Assembly: GCA_035268985.1 (NCBI GenBank)
Contig: DATFJV010000082.1
Coordinates: 1-33,425, forward strand
Source of the DNA: JAAYHV01 sp035268985
GTDB lineage: Bacteria > Bacillota > Clostridia > Peptostreptococcales > Anaerovoracaceae
DNA: 33,425 nt
Direction: 5' to 3'
Positions 8,229 to 17,289 of the stretch are shown piece by piece. A program made the position numbers and the translations under genes. The notes under the pieces were generated by a model, which worked only from the letters and a program-made list of their open reading frames with translations, had not been told where the DNA came from and did not search any database. Position 1 is the first letter of the stretch. Each line of letters begins with the position of its first letter.

Positions 8229-8298
8229 AATTTATCCTTTACTAAACATTAATTATGCGCGGTGTATGGTATTCAACAAAGCTAATATAGAATGATGG

Positions 8299-8327
8299 TT
8301 GCTTTTAAGTCACGGTGATATTATATT
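8299..8327 (+). promoter_or_regulatory. Promoter candidate for the MMPL operon
   Basis: TTGCTT (8299-8304), a 17-base spacer, then TATATT (8322-8327). The -10 box matches 5 of 6 consensus bases and the -35 box 3 of 6. The predicted start of transcription is near 8334. Confidence 0.45.
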
Positions 8328-8345
8328 ATTAATAAGACGAATTGT

Positions 8346-8358
8346 CAACAGACTGTTG
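8346..8358. promoter_or_regulatory. Candidate TetR operator
   Basis: CAACAG-A-CTGTTG is a perfect 13-base palindrome about 12-25 bases downstream of the predicted MMPL transcription start and just before its ribosome site. Its size and position suit a TetR dimer. That this regulator binds it is inference. Confidence 0.5.
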
Positions 8359-8374
8359 GAGAAAGGAGACTTCT

Positions 8375-10456
8375 TTGTATAAGTTTTCTAATGGTATAGT
8401 AAAACATAAAAAATTAATAGTAACTATTTTTGTCATAGTTACAGTAGGATCATTAATAGCTTCGCTGGGAGTTGAAGTCAATTATGATCTTAGTGATTAT
8501 TTGCCCGAAGATGCCAATTCCACTAAAGCTTTGGATATTATGGAAGAAGAATACGATGATGGAATACCCAATGCTTATGTAATGATTAATGATGCTGATT
8601 TGGAAGAAGCTATTTCTTATAAAAAAGAACTATTAAATATAGATGGAGTATTAGAGGTTACATGGTTAGATGATTTGACGGATCTTAAGATTCCTTTAGA
8701 AGTTATTGATGATGATTTAATCAACATGTACTATAACTCAGGGAATCCAAAATATGAACTTACAATTGATGAAAAAAAGGATGAAGAGGTAATTGATGAT
8801 ATTTATAAATTAATAGGAGAAGATAACGCATTAATTGGGACGGCTGTTGGTGAGGAATTGCAAAAGAGAATGGCAGAAAGCGAAGTTTTAAGAACTATGA
8901 TTTTTGTAGTCCCTTTAGCTATTTTAATTTTATTGTTCTCTACGACGTCTTGGCTAGAACCTATGCTTTTTTTAATAGCAATCGGAGTAGCCGTTGTGAT
9001 AAATATGGGAACTAATATATTTTTTGGGGATATATCCTTTATTACAAAATCTGTAAGCCCCATACTTCAGTTAGCTGTATCGTTAGATTATGCAATTTTC
9101 TTACTCCATAGTTTTGGGCGTAACCGAAAAACTATGGAAATTCATAGTGCCATGGCACATAGTATAAGGGATTCATTTTCAGCCATTATAGCTAGTGCAT
9201 CAACAACTCTATTTGGCTTTGCTGCATTAGGTTTTATGGAATTTGAAATTGGCGCAGATTTGGGTATAAATTTGGTTAAGGGAATAATTTTTAGTTTCAT
9301 ATCAGTCATTATCTTGTTGCCGGCACTTACTTTATATTTATATAAATATATTGATAAAACAAGACATAAAGATATATTTCCCAAATTTCATACATTTAGC
9401 AGAGATATACAAAAGTTTAAAATACCAGCGCTTATGATTGTGTTGCTCATAATAATTCCAGCATATTTAGCACAAAGTAATAATCAATTTCTCTATGGAA
9501 ATGAAGCTTTATCCGAGAGCAAAAGATTAGGTCAAGATGAAAGAAAGATTGAACAAGTTTATGAAAGAAACACTCCTATAGTGTTACTTGTACCAAATGA
9601 TGAACCTGCAAAAGAAAAGAAGTTGGTTACTTCATTAAAAGAGGATTATTATCAAATCACATCAATCGTTTCATATGCTTCATCTATAGATATTAACATA
9701 CCAATTGGGTATTTAAATGAAGACATCGTTGATAACTTTTATTCAGAAAATTATGCGAGATTAATTGTCAATGCAGATACCAGCACAGAGGGGGATGAAA
9801 CATTTGGATTAATTGAGGATATACAAAGAGATGTGGGTAAATACTATGAAGAAGATACTTACGCATTAGGTGAAAGCGTTGCTTTATATGATATTAAGGA
9901 TTCGATAACTAAAGATTCCTTTAAAGTTAGCATTATAGCTATCGTGGCGATAATGGTGGTAATATTGTTTAGTTTTAAGTCGTTAAGTTTACCTATACTT
10001 TTAGTATTTGTAATACAAGGGGCCATATGGATAAATCTATCTATACCATATTTCATGGGCAATAAAATTAACTATATAGGATTTTTAATAATTAGTACTG
10101 TCCAGTTAGGCGCAACAGTTGATTATGCAATAATTATGTCCGATACATATATGAAAAAGAGAAGAATAGCTGCGAAATTAAAGGCCACATGGTTCACATT
10201 AGTAGATACTATAGGCTCTATATTTATATCAGGGAGCATATTATCCAGTGCAGGACTATGTTTAAACATTATATCTAGCAGCCCAATAGTCAGTGAACTA
10301 GGCATACTTCTTTGCCGTGGTACATTACTATCTATGGTGCTTGTAATCTTTGTTCTTCCTGGAATATTAAATGTCTTTGATAAGTTTATAAATAAAACGA
10401 CGTTAAATTCTAAATTCAAACTGAGGGGAGATTCAAATGAAAAACAGATCAAATAG
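8375..10456 (+). CDS. MMPL/RND-superfamily exporter
   Basis: About 693 residues with the two-fold RND plan: one helix, an outside loop, a five-helix bundle, then the same again. The proton-relay motifs LDYAIF (D238) and VDYAII (D583) sit in equivalent helices of the two halves. Family members move lipids, siderophores or drugs across the membrane using the proton gradient. TTG at 8375 is preferred as start because AAGGAG sits 6 bases upstream; an in-frame TTG at 8342 has no ribosome site and would put the operator palindrome inside the coding region. The gene overlaps the next by 20 bases, so export protein and secreted partner are co-translated. The divergent TetR gene is the probable regulator. 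Confidence 0.88.
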   Translation: MYKFSNGIVKHKKLIVTIFVIVTVGSLIASLGVEVNYDLSDYLPEDANSTKALDIMEEEYDDGIPNAYVMINDADLEEAISYKKELLNIDGVLEVTWLDDLTDLKIPLEVIDDDLINMYYNSGNPKYELTIDEKKDEEVIDDIYKLIGEDNALIGTAVGEELQKRMAESEVLRTMIFVVPLAILILLFSTTSWLEPMLFLIAIGVAVVINMGTNIFFGDISFITKSVSPILQLAVSLDYAIFLLHSFGRNRKTMEIHSAMAHSIRDSFSAIIASASTTLFGFAALGFMEFEIGADLGINLVKGIIFSFISVIILLPALTLYLYKYIDKTRHKDIFPKFHTFSRDIQKFKIPALMIVLLIIIPAYLAQSNNQFLYGNEALSESKRLGQDERKIEQVYERNTPIVLLVPNDEPAKEKKLVTSLKEDYYQITSIVSYASSIDINIPIGYLNEDIVDNFYSENYARLIVNADTSTEGDETFGLIEDIQRDVGKYYEEDTYALGESVALYDIKDSITKDSFKVSIIAIVAIMVVILFSFKSLSLPILLVFVIQGAIWINLSIPYFMGNKINYIGFLIISTVQLGATVDYAIIMSDTYMKKRRIAAKLKATWFTLVDTIGSIFISGSILSSAGLCLNIISSSPIVSELGILLCRGTLLSMVLVIFVLPGILNVFDKFINKTTLNSKFKLRGDSNEKQIK

Positions 10457-12170
10457 TTTAGCTTTAATATGTATTTTAGTATCTTTGATAATCATAAATA
10501 ATGCGGAAATAGCTTATGGCGAAAATATTAATAAAACAGAAACTGTTTATGGTGTTATGAGTCAAGAGGGTGTCGTTAATAACATATATATTGTAAATGA
10601 ATTTAAAAATTTAAACAATGATATATTAATAGATTTTGGTAATTATTTTGAAACAAAGAAATTGTCTTTTGAAGGTTTACTTTCCAGTGGCGAAAATTCT
10701 TTTAAAATAGAAACACCGGAAGATATGTTTTATTATCAAGGATATAACAAATCAAAAGAACTACCATGGAAATTTGATATTTCATACAAGCTCGATGGAA
10801 GTATTACTGAACCAAAAAAATTGGCTGGCGAATCTGGATTTCTGGAGATTAAGCTTGATGTAACTAAAAATGAATTAATTGATAGAGACTATTTTGAAAA
10901 TTACATACTTCAAATTTCTTTTAATCTTGATTCCGAAAAAACAGAGAATCTAATTGCTGATGGAGGAACTATAGCTGTGGCTGGTAGCGATAGAATCGTA
11001 ACTTATACAAGTATACCAGGGGAAGGCTTAACTTGTAGGTTTAGTGCTAGAGTTGAAGATTTTGAAATGGATGGTATAAATATAAATGGAGTTCCATTTA
11101 ATATGGATAAGAACCTGCTAGGATTGGATGATTTTGAGGCAGGATTAAAAGACTTGTCTAACGGTATACTAGAGTTAAACAAAGGAAGCGAAGAACTAAC
11201 TCAAGGTAGCTTGGATATTAAAGATGGGTTAGATGATTTTGCAGTCGGAAGCAATGAATATATGCAAGGGTTGTTGGAAATTAAAAATAGTGGCGGTAGT
11301 ATAGCTTCGGGATCTAATCAAATTTTATCAGGGCTAAATGAATTAAATAATCAATTAAGCACATATAATAATGATGAATTGATAAATGGACTAAAGGATA
11401 TTAAGAATAATTTAATACTACTGTCAAGTAGCTTAAATGATATAAAGAGCGGACTAGTTGCCGCTAATAGCAGCATGGGAGCTGCGGTCCTTTTACTGCC
11501 TAACAATACAATTAGTGATGAGGAACTAGCTTTGATAGTAAATAATAATCCTGGGGATGATAATGTTTTGCTACTAATAGACTACTATAGGGCAGCACTT
11601 ACTATAAAATCCACTTATGAGGTTGTTAATAATAATTATTCTGTTTTGTTTACCAGTATAGATGATATAAGCGAGGGAATAGGCGAAATAGTTTCTGCAA
11701 TAGATCTTATAGTTTCGGAGGCAGAAAATAGCAGAATGGATGAATTAATAGCATCTGTAGATACTTTGTATAATAGCTATTATGCTTTTAATTCAGGATT
11801 AAGTGATTACGTATTTGGAATAGAGGAATCAGTTGAAGGATATGAATATTTAGATGATGGTATTAATGATATAAACGCAAACTACAATTTATTTAATGAA
11901 GGTTTAATTGACCTAAATACTGGTATTAGCGAACTAAATGAAGAGACTAAAGATATTCCGGGTGAATTGGACGAGCTTACAAATCTCATGGATAATTCGG
12001 ATTATAAACCTTTATCTTTTGCATCTTCAGAAAATGGTGAAATACGTTCACTTCAATTTGTATTAACAACCGAAGATATTAGTAAGGAAGAAATTGAAGA
12101 AGAAAAACCAGATGAAAAGGAAGAACTTAGCCTATGGCAAAGAATATTAAAATTGTTTATTAAAGATTAA
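10437..12170 (+). CDS. Secreted LxxG-heptad-repeat protein, YhgE/Pip-like, MMPL partner
   Basis: A 577-residue exported protein. A signal peptide or uncleaved anchor covers about residues 1-30 (ending ...EIAYGEN). A beta-rich domain follows (about 30-220), then heptads with Leu and Gly at fixed positions (ELNKGSEELTQG, DIKDGLDDFAVG) of the kind found in YhgE/Pip proteins, then a long helical region and a charged tail (about 550-577). The typical SFASSENGEIRSLQFVL segment seen in MMPL-linked members is present. There is no clear C-terminal membrane helix, only an amphipathic LSLWQRILKLFIKD. A ribosome site GAGGGGAG lies 6 bases before ATG. Its job is unknown; a periplasm-equivalent scaffold for the exporter is inference. 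Confidence 0.75.
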   Translation: MKNRSNSLALICILVSLIIINNAEIAYGENINKTETVYGVMSQEGVVNNIYIVNEFKNLNNDILIDFGNYFETKKLSFEGLLSSGENSFKIETPEDMFYYQGYNKSKELPWKFDISYKLDGSITEPKKLAGESGFLEIKLDVTKNELIDRDYFENYILQISFNLDSEKTENLIADGGTIAVAGSDRIVTYTSIPGEGLTCRFSARVEDFEMDGININGVPFNMDKNLLGLDDFEAGLKDLSNGILELNKGSEELTQGSLDIKDGLDDFAVGSNEYMQGLLEIKNSGGSIASGSNQILSGLNELNNQLSTYNNDELINGLKDIKNNLILLSSSLNDIKSGLVAANSSMGAAVLLLPNNTISDEELALIVNNNPGDDNVLLLIDYYRAALTIKSTYEVVNNNYSVLFTSIDDISEGIGEIVSAIDLIVSEAENSRMDELIASVDTLYNSYYAFNSGLSDYVFGIEESVEGYEYLDDGINDINANYNLFNEGLIDLNTGISELNEETKDIPGELDELTNLMDNSDYKPLSFASSENGEIRSLQFVLTTEDISKEEIEEEKPDEKEELSLWQRILKLFIKD

Positions 12171-12787
12171 TTGTTTTGATAGTAGTATACTGCCAATTGG
12201 GTTCTATTCCTTAATTGTAATTTTTCTAATATATTACTAATGTAATTTCGAACTGTACCTTCGCTTAGGTACAGTTTTTTTGCAATTTCTTTGTTATTTA
12301 GACCATCTGCTACTAATTTTAACACTTCATATTCTCTAGAAGATAGACCTACGCTTTCGTAATCAAAAGATTGGCTTTTTTTAATTAATTCTGGAAGTTT
12401 GAAGGTTACATCCTTACCAAAAACAGATTGACCATTTTGTACGGCTTTTATTGAACTACTCAAACTTTCATAATCTTGCTTAATGAGATAACCCTTTACG
12501 CCAATTTTTAAAGCGCCAATAATGTATTCATCATCTTGAAATGTTGTTAACAAAAGAATTTTAGCATCCTTGTCATGTTTTAATATTTCTTTAGATGCTT
12601 CTATACCGTTAATATTTTTCATCCTAATATCCATAACGCATATATCAGGATTTAAATCTTTATATAAGCTGATAGCATCTGTGCCGTCGTTTCCGATTCC
12701 AACAATATTTATATCGTTATCTGATTCTAGTATTGTTTTTAAAGATGTTGTTACTAATATATCATCGTCAATAATTATAATATTCAT
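12167..12787 (-). CDS. NarL/LuxR-family response regulator, LnrK/LiaR-like
   Basis: A 206-residue protein: receiver domain (1-120) with acidic pocket DDD at 7-9, phospho-acceptor D53, T81/T82 and K103, followed by a LuxR-type helix-turn-helix (about 140-206; LSSREYEVLKLVADGLNNKEIAKKL...). AGAAAGGT precedes the start. It is 15 bases downstream of the histidine kinase and so co-transcribed with it. Its stop codon shares TTAA with that of the convergent LxxG gene. The divergent ABC operon is the probable target. Confidence 0.92.
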   Translation of the reverse strand: MNIIIIDDDILVTTSLKTILESDNDINIVGIGNDGTDAISLYKDLNPDICVMDIRMKNINGIEASKEILKHDKDAKILLLTTFQDDEYIIGALKIGVKGYLIKQDYESLSSSIKAVQNGQSVFGKDVTFKLPELIKKSQSFDYESVGLSSREYEVLKLVADGLNNKEIAKKLYLSEGTVRNYISNILEKLQLRNRTQLAVYYYQNN

Positions 12788-12802
12788 ATAAATACCTTTC
12801 TA

Positions 12803-13894
12803 CTAATTAATTATCTTAGGGATGGTAATGAATATTTCAAAACCATTTTCCATTTTAATATTAATGTTTCCATGTAACACTTTAATTCTATCCCTCATAT
12901 TAGTCAGACCAAGACCTGGGGTGTCATCATTGTATTTGTTAATATTTCCGTTATCTATGATTATAAGTTGATATATTGCAGGATGTTCTCTAATAGTAAT
13001 AGATGCCTTAGTTGCATTGCTATGCTTGGCTATATTTGATAGAGCTTCTTTGACTATTGAAATAAAACTGTATTTGATTTCTGTTGAAATATTTATTGAA
13101 CAATTGTATTTAAAATCTATACTGCATTTATTGAAGTCATCAGTTAAAGATGTAATTGCCTCATACAAGTTAATTGATTCATTGTGCATGTCATGAACAC
13201 TGTTTCTTATGGTGGACATAGCGATATTAAGAGCTTCATCCATTGAATTTATTTGAACTTCAAGTTTTTTTTGTTGATTAATTGCTTTTATGGCACCGTT
13301 GACTAATATAGCTCTGGAAATCAAATGTCCCACATTGTCATGTATTTCCCTTGCTATTCTGTTTCTTTCCCTTAATGTTGCAGCATACACTTCATGATCC
13401 TGTTTTTCAACTATGCTTTTGTTTCTTTCTTTTAAAAGATATGTGGTTTCTCTGCTATCATCGACTGCTTTTATAAGTTCGTTGGTTAATTTGACATATC
13501 TAATATTATTATATACCAAAGATATGGCTAAAAAAGATCCGAAAATTTGTATAAATAATATTATCGAATTTTCTAGATGCAGATTGCTTAAAACGATTGG
13601 CAAAGTAAAAATATATGGCAAGAGAATTAGTTTGTTTTTTTCGTTATAAACTAACCTAAAAGCACCTGCTATAACTATCGGATAAAATAAAATTAATTCG
13701 GGGAGCTCAATTGAAGCTAAAACATAAGCAACATAAATTAAAGTTACAAAGCTTGAATTGGTTAAAACATATTCTAATCCTAAAAAAATTAGTGAAAAGC
13801 AAAAGCATATCACTATCAAGCCTGATATTTCTATATTAAAAAGTATAAAAGCGTTAAAAGCTAGTATAATGATATAATTTAACATTTTTCCCAT
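12803..13894 (-). CDS. Sensor histidine kinase, HisKA_3 type, LnrJ-like
   Basis: A 363-residue protein with about five or six membrane helices in residues 1-130 and almost no extracellular loop, then a coiled coil, the HisKA_3 dimerisation box ERNRIAREIHDNVGHL with phospho-acceptor H185, and a GHKL ATPase domain (N-box KEALSNIAKHS; G-boxes DNGN and GLGLTNMRDRI). Small-loop kinases like this usually sense from within the membrane or through a partner transporter. AGGAGGAG precedes ATG. It is the first gene of the kinase-regulator operon and is divergent from the ABC exporter operon. Confidence 0.92.
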   Translation of the reverse strand: MGKMLNYIIILAFNAFILFNIEISGLIVICFCFSLIFLGLEYVLTNSSFVTLIYVAYVLASIELPELILFYPIVIAGAFRLVYNEKNKLILLPYIFTLPIVLSNLHLENSIILFIQIFGSFLAISLVYNNIRYVKLTNELIKAVDDSRETTYLLKERNKSIVEKQDHEVYAATLRERNRIAREIHDNVGHLISRAILVNGAIKAINQQKKLEVQINSMDEALNIAMSTIRNSVHDMHNESINLYEAITSLTDDFNKCSIDFKYNCSINISTEIKYSFISIVKEALSNIAKHSNATKASITIREHPAIYQLIIIDNGNINKYNDDTPGLGLTNMRDRIKVLHGNINIKMENGFEIFITIPKIIN

Positions 13895-13911
13895 ATGCTC
13901 CTCCTAAAAGC

Positions 13912-13940
13912 AGTATATCAAAAATAGTGACAGATGTCAT
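13912..13940 (-). promoter_or_regulatory. Promoter of the histidine kinase/response regulator operon
   Basis: On the minus strand, ATGACA (13940-13935), a 17-base spacer, then TATACT (13917-13912); each box matches 5 of 6 consensus bases. The -35 box lies within the palindrome at 13928-13939. Confidence 0.6.
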
Positions 13941-13959
13941 CATAACTTAGGACTATTTT
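13921..13959. promoter_or_regulatory. Nested dyad, candidate response-regulator binding site
   Basis: AAAATAGT (13921-13928) and ACTATTTT (13952-13959) are perfect inverted arms 23 bases apart. Inside the left part, TGACA-GA-TGTCA (13928-13939) is a second perfect inverted repeat. The element covers the kinase promoter and ends just upstream of the ABC-operon -35 box. Binding by the adjacent LuxR-type regulator is inference. Confidence 0.45.
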
Positions 13960-13963
13960 CACT

Positions 13964-13991
13964 TTGCGCAAGGGATATTAAGCTGTATAAT
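13964..13991 (+). promoter_or_regulatory. Promoter of the ABC exporter operon
   Basis: TTGCGC (13964-13969), 16-base spacer, perfect TATAAT (13986-13991). The weak -35 box with a strong -10 box is typical of promoters that need an activator, consistent with the dyad just upstream. Confidence 0.55.
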
Positions 13992-14015
13992 ATAAATATC
14001 AAAGGAGGATTTATT

Positions 14016-14954
14016 ATGGCAAAGATAATAGAAATTAAAAATTTAGTTAAAAGGTATAAAGAGCTAATTGCATTGGATCACTTGAATTTAGACATACATG
14101 AAGGCGAGATATTTGGCTTACTGGGACCAAATGGCTCAGGTAAAACGACTTGTATTAATTGTATTCTTTCTCTACTAAATTATGACAAAGGAGAAATTGC
14201 GGTTTTTGGTAAACCATTAAATCCAGATAGTTATGAATCCAAAAGAAATATAGGGGTGGTTTTCCAAAACATTGCGGTATTTGACAAACTTTCGGTTTAT
14301 GAAAATATAGATTATTTTTGCGGTCTATATGTTAAAGATAAAAAGGAAAGAAAAGCTTTAGTAGATGAAGCCATTGATTTTGTCGAGCTCAATGACTTTA
14401 GAAAAATGAAACCTAAGCAGTTGAGCGGAGGATTGCTTAGAAGACTTAACATTGCATGTGGAATAGCCCATAAACCAAAGTTAGTCCTTCTTGACGAACC
14501 TACAGTCGCTGTTGATCCTCAAAGCAGAAATCAAATATTAGAGGGAATTAAAAAACTTAATGAAAATGGATCAACAATTATTTATACCTCTCACTATATG
14601 GAAGAAGTAGAGCAGATATGTTCTAGAATAGCCATACTGGATCATGGAAGGTGTATAGCTTTAGGAACTAAAGAAGAACTTAAAAACATGATAAATATCG
14701 GAGAGAAGATTACTGTTGAGGCAATAACGCTAAACGAAATGCAATATGGTGATATAAAAGATCTTGAGAATATATTTGAGATAAGTTACGATGATGAAAT
14801 ATTAAGGTTGTCTTCAACCAAATCTGCTCAAAACCTTGTTAATTTGCTTGATTATTTCCAGAAAAATGGTATTAAATTTGGCAAGATTTATACTGAGTTA
14901 CCAACATTAAATGATGTATTTTTAGAGTTAACGGGAAAAGAGCTAAGGGATTAG
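14016..14954 (+). CDS. ABC transporter ATP-binding protein, LnrL-like
   Basis: A 312-residue ATPase with all motifs: Walker A G37-PNGSGKT44, Q-loop Q84, signature LSGG 136-139, Walker B LVLLD160-E161 and switch His in YTSHYMEEVE. The C-terminal extension (about 230-312) matches the DrrA/CcmA-type exporters. AAAGGAGG is 7 bases before ATG. It is followed directly by two ABC-2 permeases and faces a kinase/regulator pair, the arrangement of the B. subtilis linearmycin-resistance locus. Probably powers export of a membrane-active compound; the substrate is inference. Confidence 0.9.
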   Translation: MAKIIEIKNLVKRYKELIALDHLNLDIHEGEIFGLLGPNGSGKTTCINCILSLLNYDKGEIAVFGKPLNPDSYESKRNIGVVFQNIAVFDKLSVYENIDYFCGLYVKDKKERKALVDEAIDFVELNDFRKMKPKQLSGGLLRRLNIACGIAHKPKLVLLDEPTVAVDPQSRNQILEGIKKLNENGSTIIYTSHYMEEVEQICSRIAILDHGRCIALGTKEELKNMINIGEKITVEAITLNEMQYGDIKDLENIFEISYDDEILRLSSTKSAQNLVNLLDYFQKNGIKFGKIYTELPTLNDVFLELTGKELRD

Positions 14955-14963
14955 GAGGTGAAT

Positions 14964-16076
14964 ATGAAATTATCATTAAAATATAGCTTTCTAAATACTA
15001 TTAGAGAATTCACTTCTGTTTTTTGGTGTGGTGTTTTTCCTCTAATTTTAGCGACACTGTTTTATTTGTCATTTGGAGGATATTTGGAAGGTGATGAATT
15101 TAGTCTAGTAAACACGGGTCTTGTAATCCAAAATGATGATAGTTCGTTTATGGAAGTCATAGAAAGTGTAGATGATGAATATTTAGATATATCAGAGTAT
15201 AATATTGATCAAGCTAATGAAGCACTAAGTAATGGTGAGATAAATGGATACTATATTATCGATGAAGAAGTTACTTTAAAAGTGTCTACAGAAAGTGTAA
15301 GTACATCAATACAATCTAGTATATTAAGTTCATATGAAAAAAATGCTGCGCTAATAGAAGATATATTAGAAAACGAGCCAGAAAACTTAAATTCGGCATT
15401 AGCTTCAATGAGTAATGTTAAAACAAATATAAATGATGTGGGATTAAGTGGCAAGATAATAGGAGTTAATAATCAATTTTTCTATGCACTAATTGCAATG
15501 GCATGTCTTTATGGTAATTTTCTTGGGACATACGCTATAAATAATATACAAGCAGATTTAAGCCCTTTGGGTATGAGAAGATCGGTTACTCCCACAAATA
15601 AAATACAGGTTATTTTAAGTGAATTTATAACAAACGTGGGCATACATTTCTTTAACTTGATAATATTAATTATGTATATAAAGCTATTGGGAGTAGTTTT
15701 AGATGGCAGTATATGGCTTATACTTTTAGTATGTTTAGTGGGCGCTGTAAATGGTGTAGCTCTCGGAATGCTAATAGGAGTTTCTTGTAAAAAATCTGAA
15801 AACTTTAAGGTAGGAATATCTCTAGTAGTATCCATGTCACTAAGTTTTTTAGCAGGTTTAATGTTTGCGGGAATGAAAGGAATAGTACAAGTAAATGCAC
15901 CGATTGTTAACATGATTAATCCAGCTGCATTAATATCAGATTCTTTCTATTCTATGACGGTATTTGATTCAATGGAAAGATTATTTATAGATTTGAGTAT
16001 ACTAATAGCTGAAACTGCAGTAATGCTTTTAATAAGTTTTATGATAGTAAGGAGACAACGCTATGACAGTATTTAA
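14964..16076 (+). CDS. ABC-2 type permease, LnrM-like
   Basis: A 370-residue membrane protein: one N-terminal helix (about 20-40), an outside domain (about 45-165), then five helices (about 170-370), the ABC-2 plan. TAGGAGGTG at 14952-14960 fixes ATG 14964 as start; the in-frame GTG at 14958 is inside that site. It starts 9 bases after the ATPase and its end overlaps the next permease by 14 bases, so the two permeases are likely to pair. Confidence 0.87.
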   Translation: MKLSLKYSFLNTIREFTSVFWCGVFPLILATLFYLSFGGYLEGDEFSLVNTGLVIQNDDSSFMEVIESVDDEYLDISEYNIDQANEALSNGEINGYYIIDEEVTLKVSTESVSTSIQSSILSSYEKNAALIEDILENEPENLNSALASMSNVKTNINDVGLSGKIIGVNNQFFYALIAMACLYGNFLGTYAINNIQADLSPLGMRRSVTPTNKIQVILSEFITNVGIHFFNLIILIMYIKLLGVVLDGSIWLILLVCLVGAVNGVALGMLIGVSCKKSENFKVGISLVVSMSLSFLAGLMFAGMKGIVQVNAPIVNMINPAALISDSFYSMTVFDSMERLFIDLSILIAETAVMLLISFMIVRRQRYDSI

Positions 16077-17232
16077 AGGATATTTAAAATTAATAAATAG
16101 AAATAAAGGAATAGGACTTATATACTTGGGAATATTCATAGTAATGACTTTTTTAATCCAGAGTGCATATTCAACCAATCCGGATACAGGTGGTTTTAAT
16201 GTTACGTCTATAGATATTGCTGTAGTCGATAACGATAGTACTGTTATGTCAAAAGGCCTTATTGAATACTTGAATAAAGACAATGATGTGGATATGATAG
16301 ACGAAGCAGATGAAGAAATAGTTGAACTTATGTATTATGATTACATAGATTACGTTGTTGTGATTCCAAAGGGATATCAGGATGCGGTAATCGAAGGAAA
16401 TGCTACAGTAGATGTTACCAAAGGAAGTTCGATAACAAGAGGAGTTTTTGGTGATATGAGCATAATTGAATTTTCCAATGAGCTTCATGTTCTGAAAGAA
16501 GCTGGATACAAAAACGAATCAGCGGTAGAGTCGGCAATAATTGCAAGTAGAAAACAAGCAGATGTAGAAATAATTGATAAAAGTGGTAATGATGGACAAA
16601 TTCCAGAGTACTATAATTTCATGAGATATGTACCATTTCTTTATTTAGGAGTGTTATGTTTTTTAGTAGGAAGCGTAATGTTGGAGTTTAGAAAAGATGA
16701 TGTAAAAAGAAGAATTAAATGTGGTGCAATTCCACCTATTACTCATGGATTAAGTAGCTTTGGTGCATTTGTGCTTTTGTCAGCCTTAGTATTTGTTATT
16801 ACATGGGCTATTTCACTTATGTATTACGGCGGCAATCTCTTAAATGATTCTAACCTGAGCCTAATAGTAATAAATAATTTAGCAATGTTGTTATCGGCAC
16901 TTAGCATTTCCTTTTTGATTGGAGTTGCGGTTAAAAATGATACTGTACTTAGCGGTGTAACAAATGTGGTATCTTTAGGGCTATGCTTTATTGGCGGAGT
17001 ATTCGTGCCCTTGGAGATGCTTGGAGGCTTCATGAAAAATGTAGCTAAATTTTTGCCAACATATTGGTTTGAAAATAACCTTAGTATTATTGCATGGCAT
17101 CCTAATATGATTACGAACGGAGGAATAGTAATTGAAAAATATATTGAAGGAATATTTGTACAACTAGCTATGGCTTCAGTTATGATAGTACTCGCACTTG
17201 TTTTAAGGCGTATGGAAAATAAAGCTGAATAA
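16063..17232 (+). CDS. ABC-2 type permease, LnrN-like
   Basis: A 389-residue protein with the same plan as its upstream neighbour: helix at about 17-35, outside domain to about 190, then helices near 190-208, 230-250, 265-290, 300-325 and 360-382. AAGGAG lies 5-7 bases before ATG. The two permeases are distant in sequence, which suggests a heterodimer. No terminator is evident after its stop. Confidence 0.87.
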   Translation: MTVFKGYLKLINRNKGIGLIYLGIFIVMTFLIQSAYSTNPDTGGFNVTSIDIAVVDNDSTVMSKGLIEYLNKDNDVDMIDEADEEIVELMYYDYIDYVVVIPKGYQDAVIEGNATVDVTKGSSITRGVFGDMSIIEFSNELHVLKEAGYKNESAVESAIIASRKQADVEIIDKSGNDGQIPEYYNFMRYVPFLYLGVLCFLVGSVMLEFRKDDVKRRIKCGAIPPITHGLSSFGAFVLLSALVFVITWAISLMYYGGNLLNDSNLSLIVINNLAMLLSALSISFLIGVAVKNDTVLSGVTNVVSLGLCFIGGVFVPLEMLGGFMKNVAKFLPTYWFENNLSIIAWHPNMITNGGIVIEKYIEGIFVQLAMASVMIVLALVLRRMENKAE

Positions 17233-17289
17233 ATGATTATATCCTTTGATAATGGGTAATTAACAATAAATAGTATTAGGAGGTTGAGG

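Noticed and set aside
8342..8374. Upstream TTG as the MMPL start
   Set aside because: No ribosome site, and the added residues (STDCWRKETS) look non-native; TTG 8375 has AAGGAG at good spacing.
15509..15913. 134-residue open frame on minus in the first permease
   Set aside because: Antisense shadow of membrane helices without start signals or family motifs.
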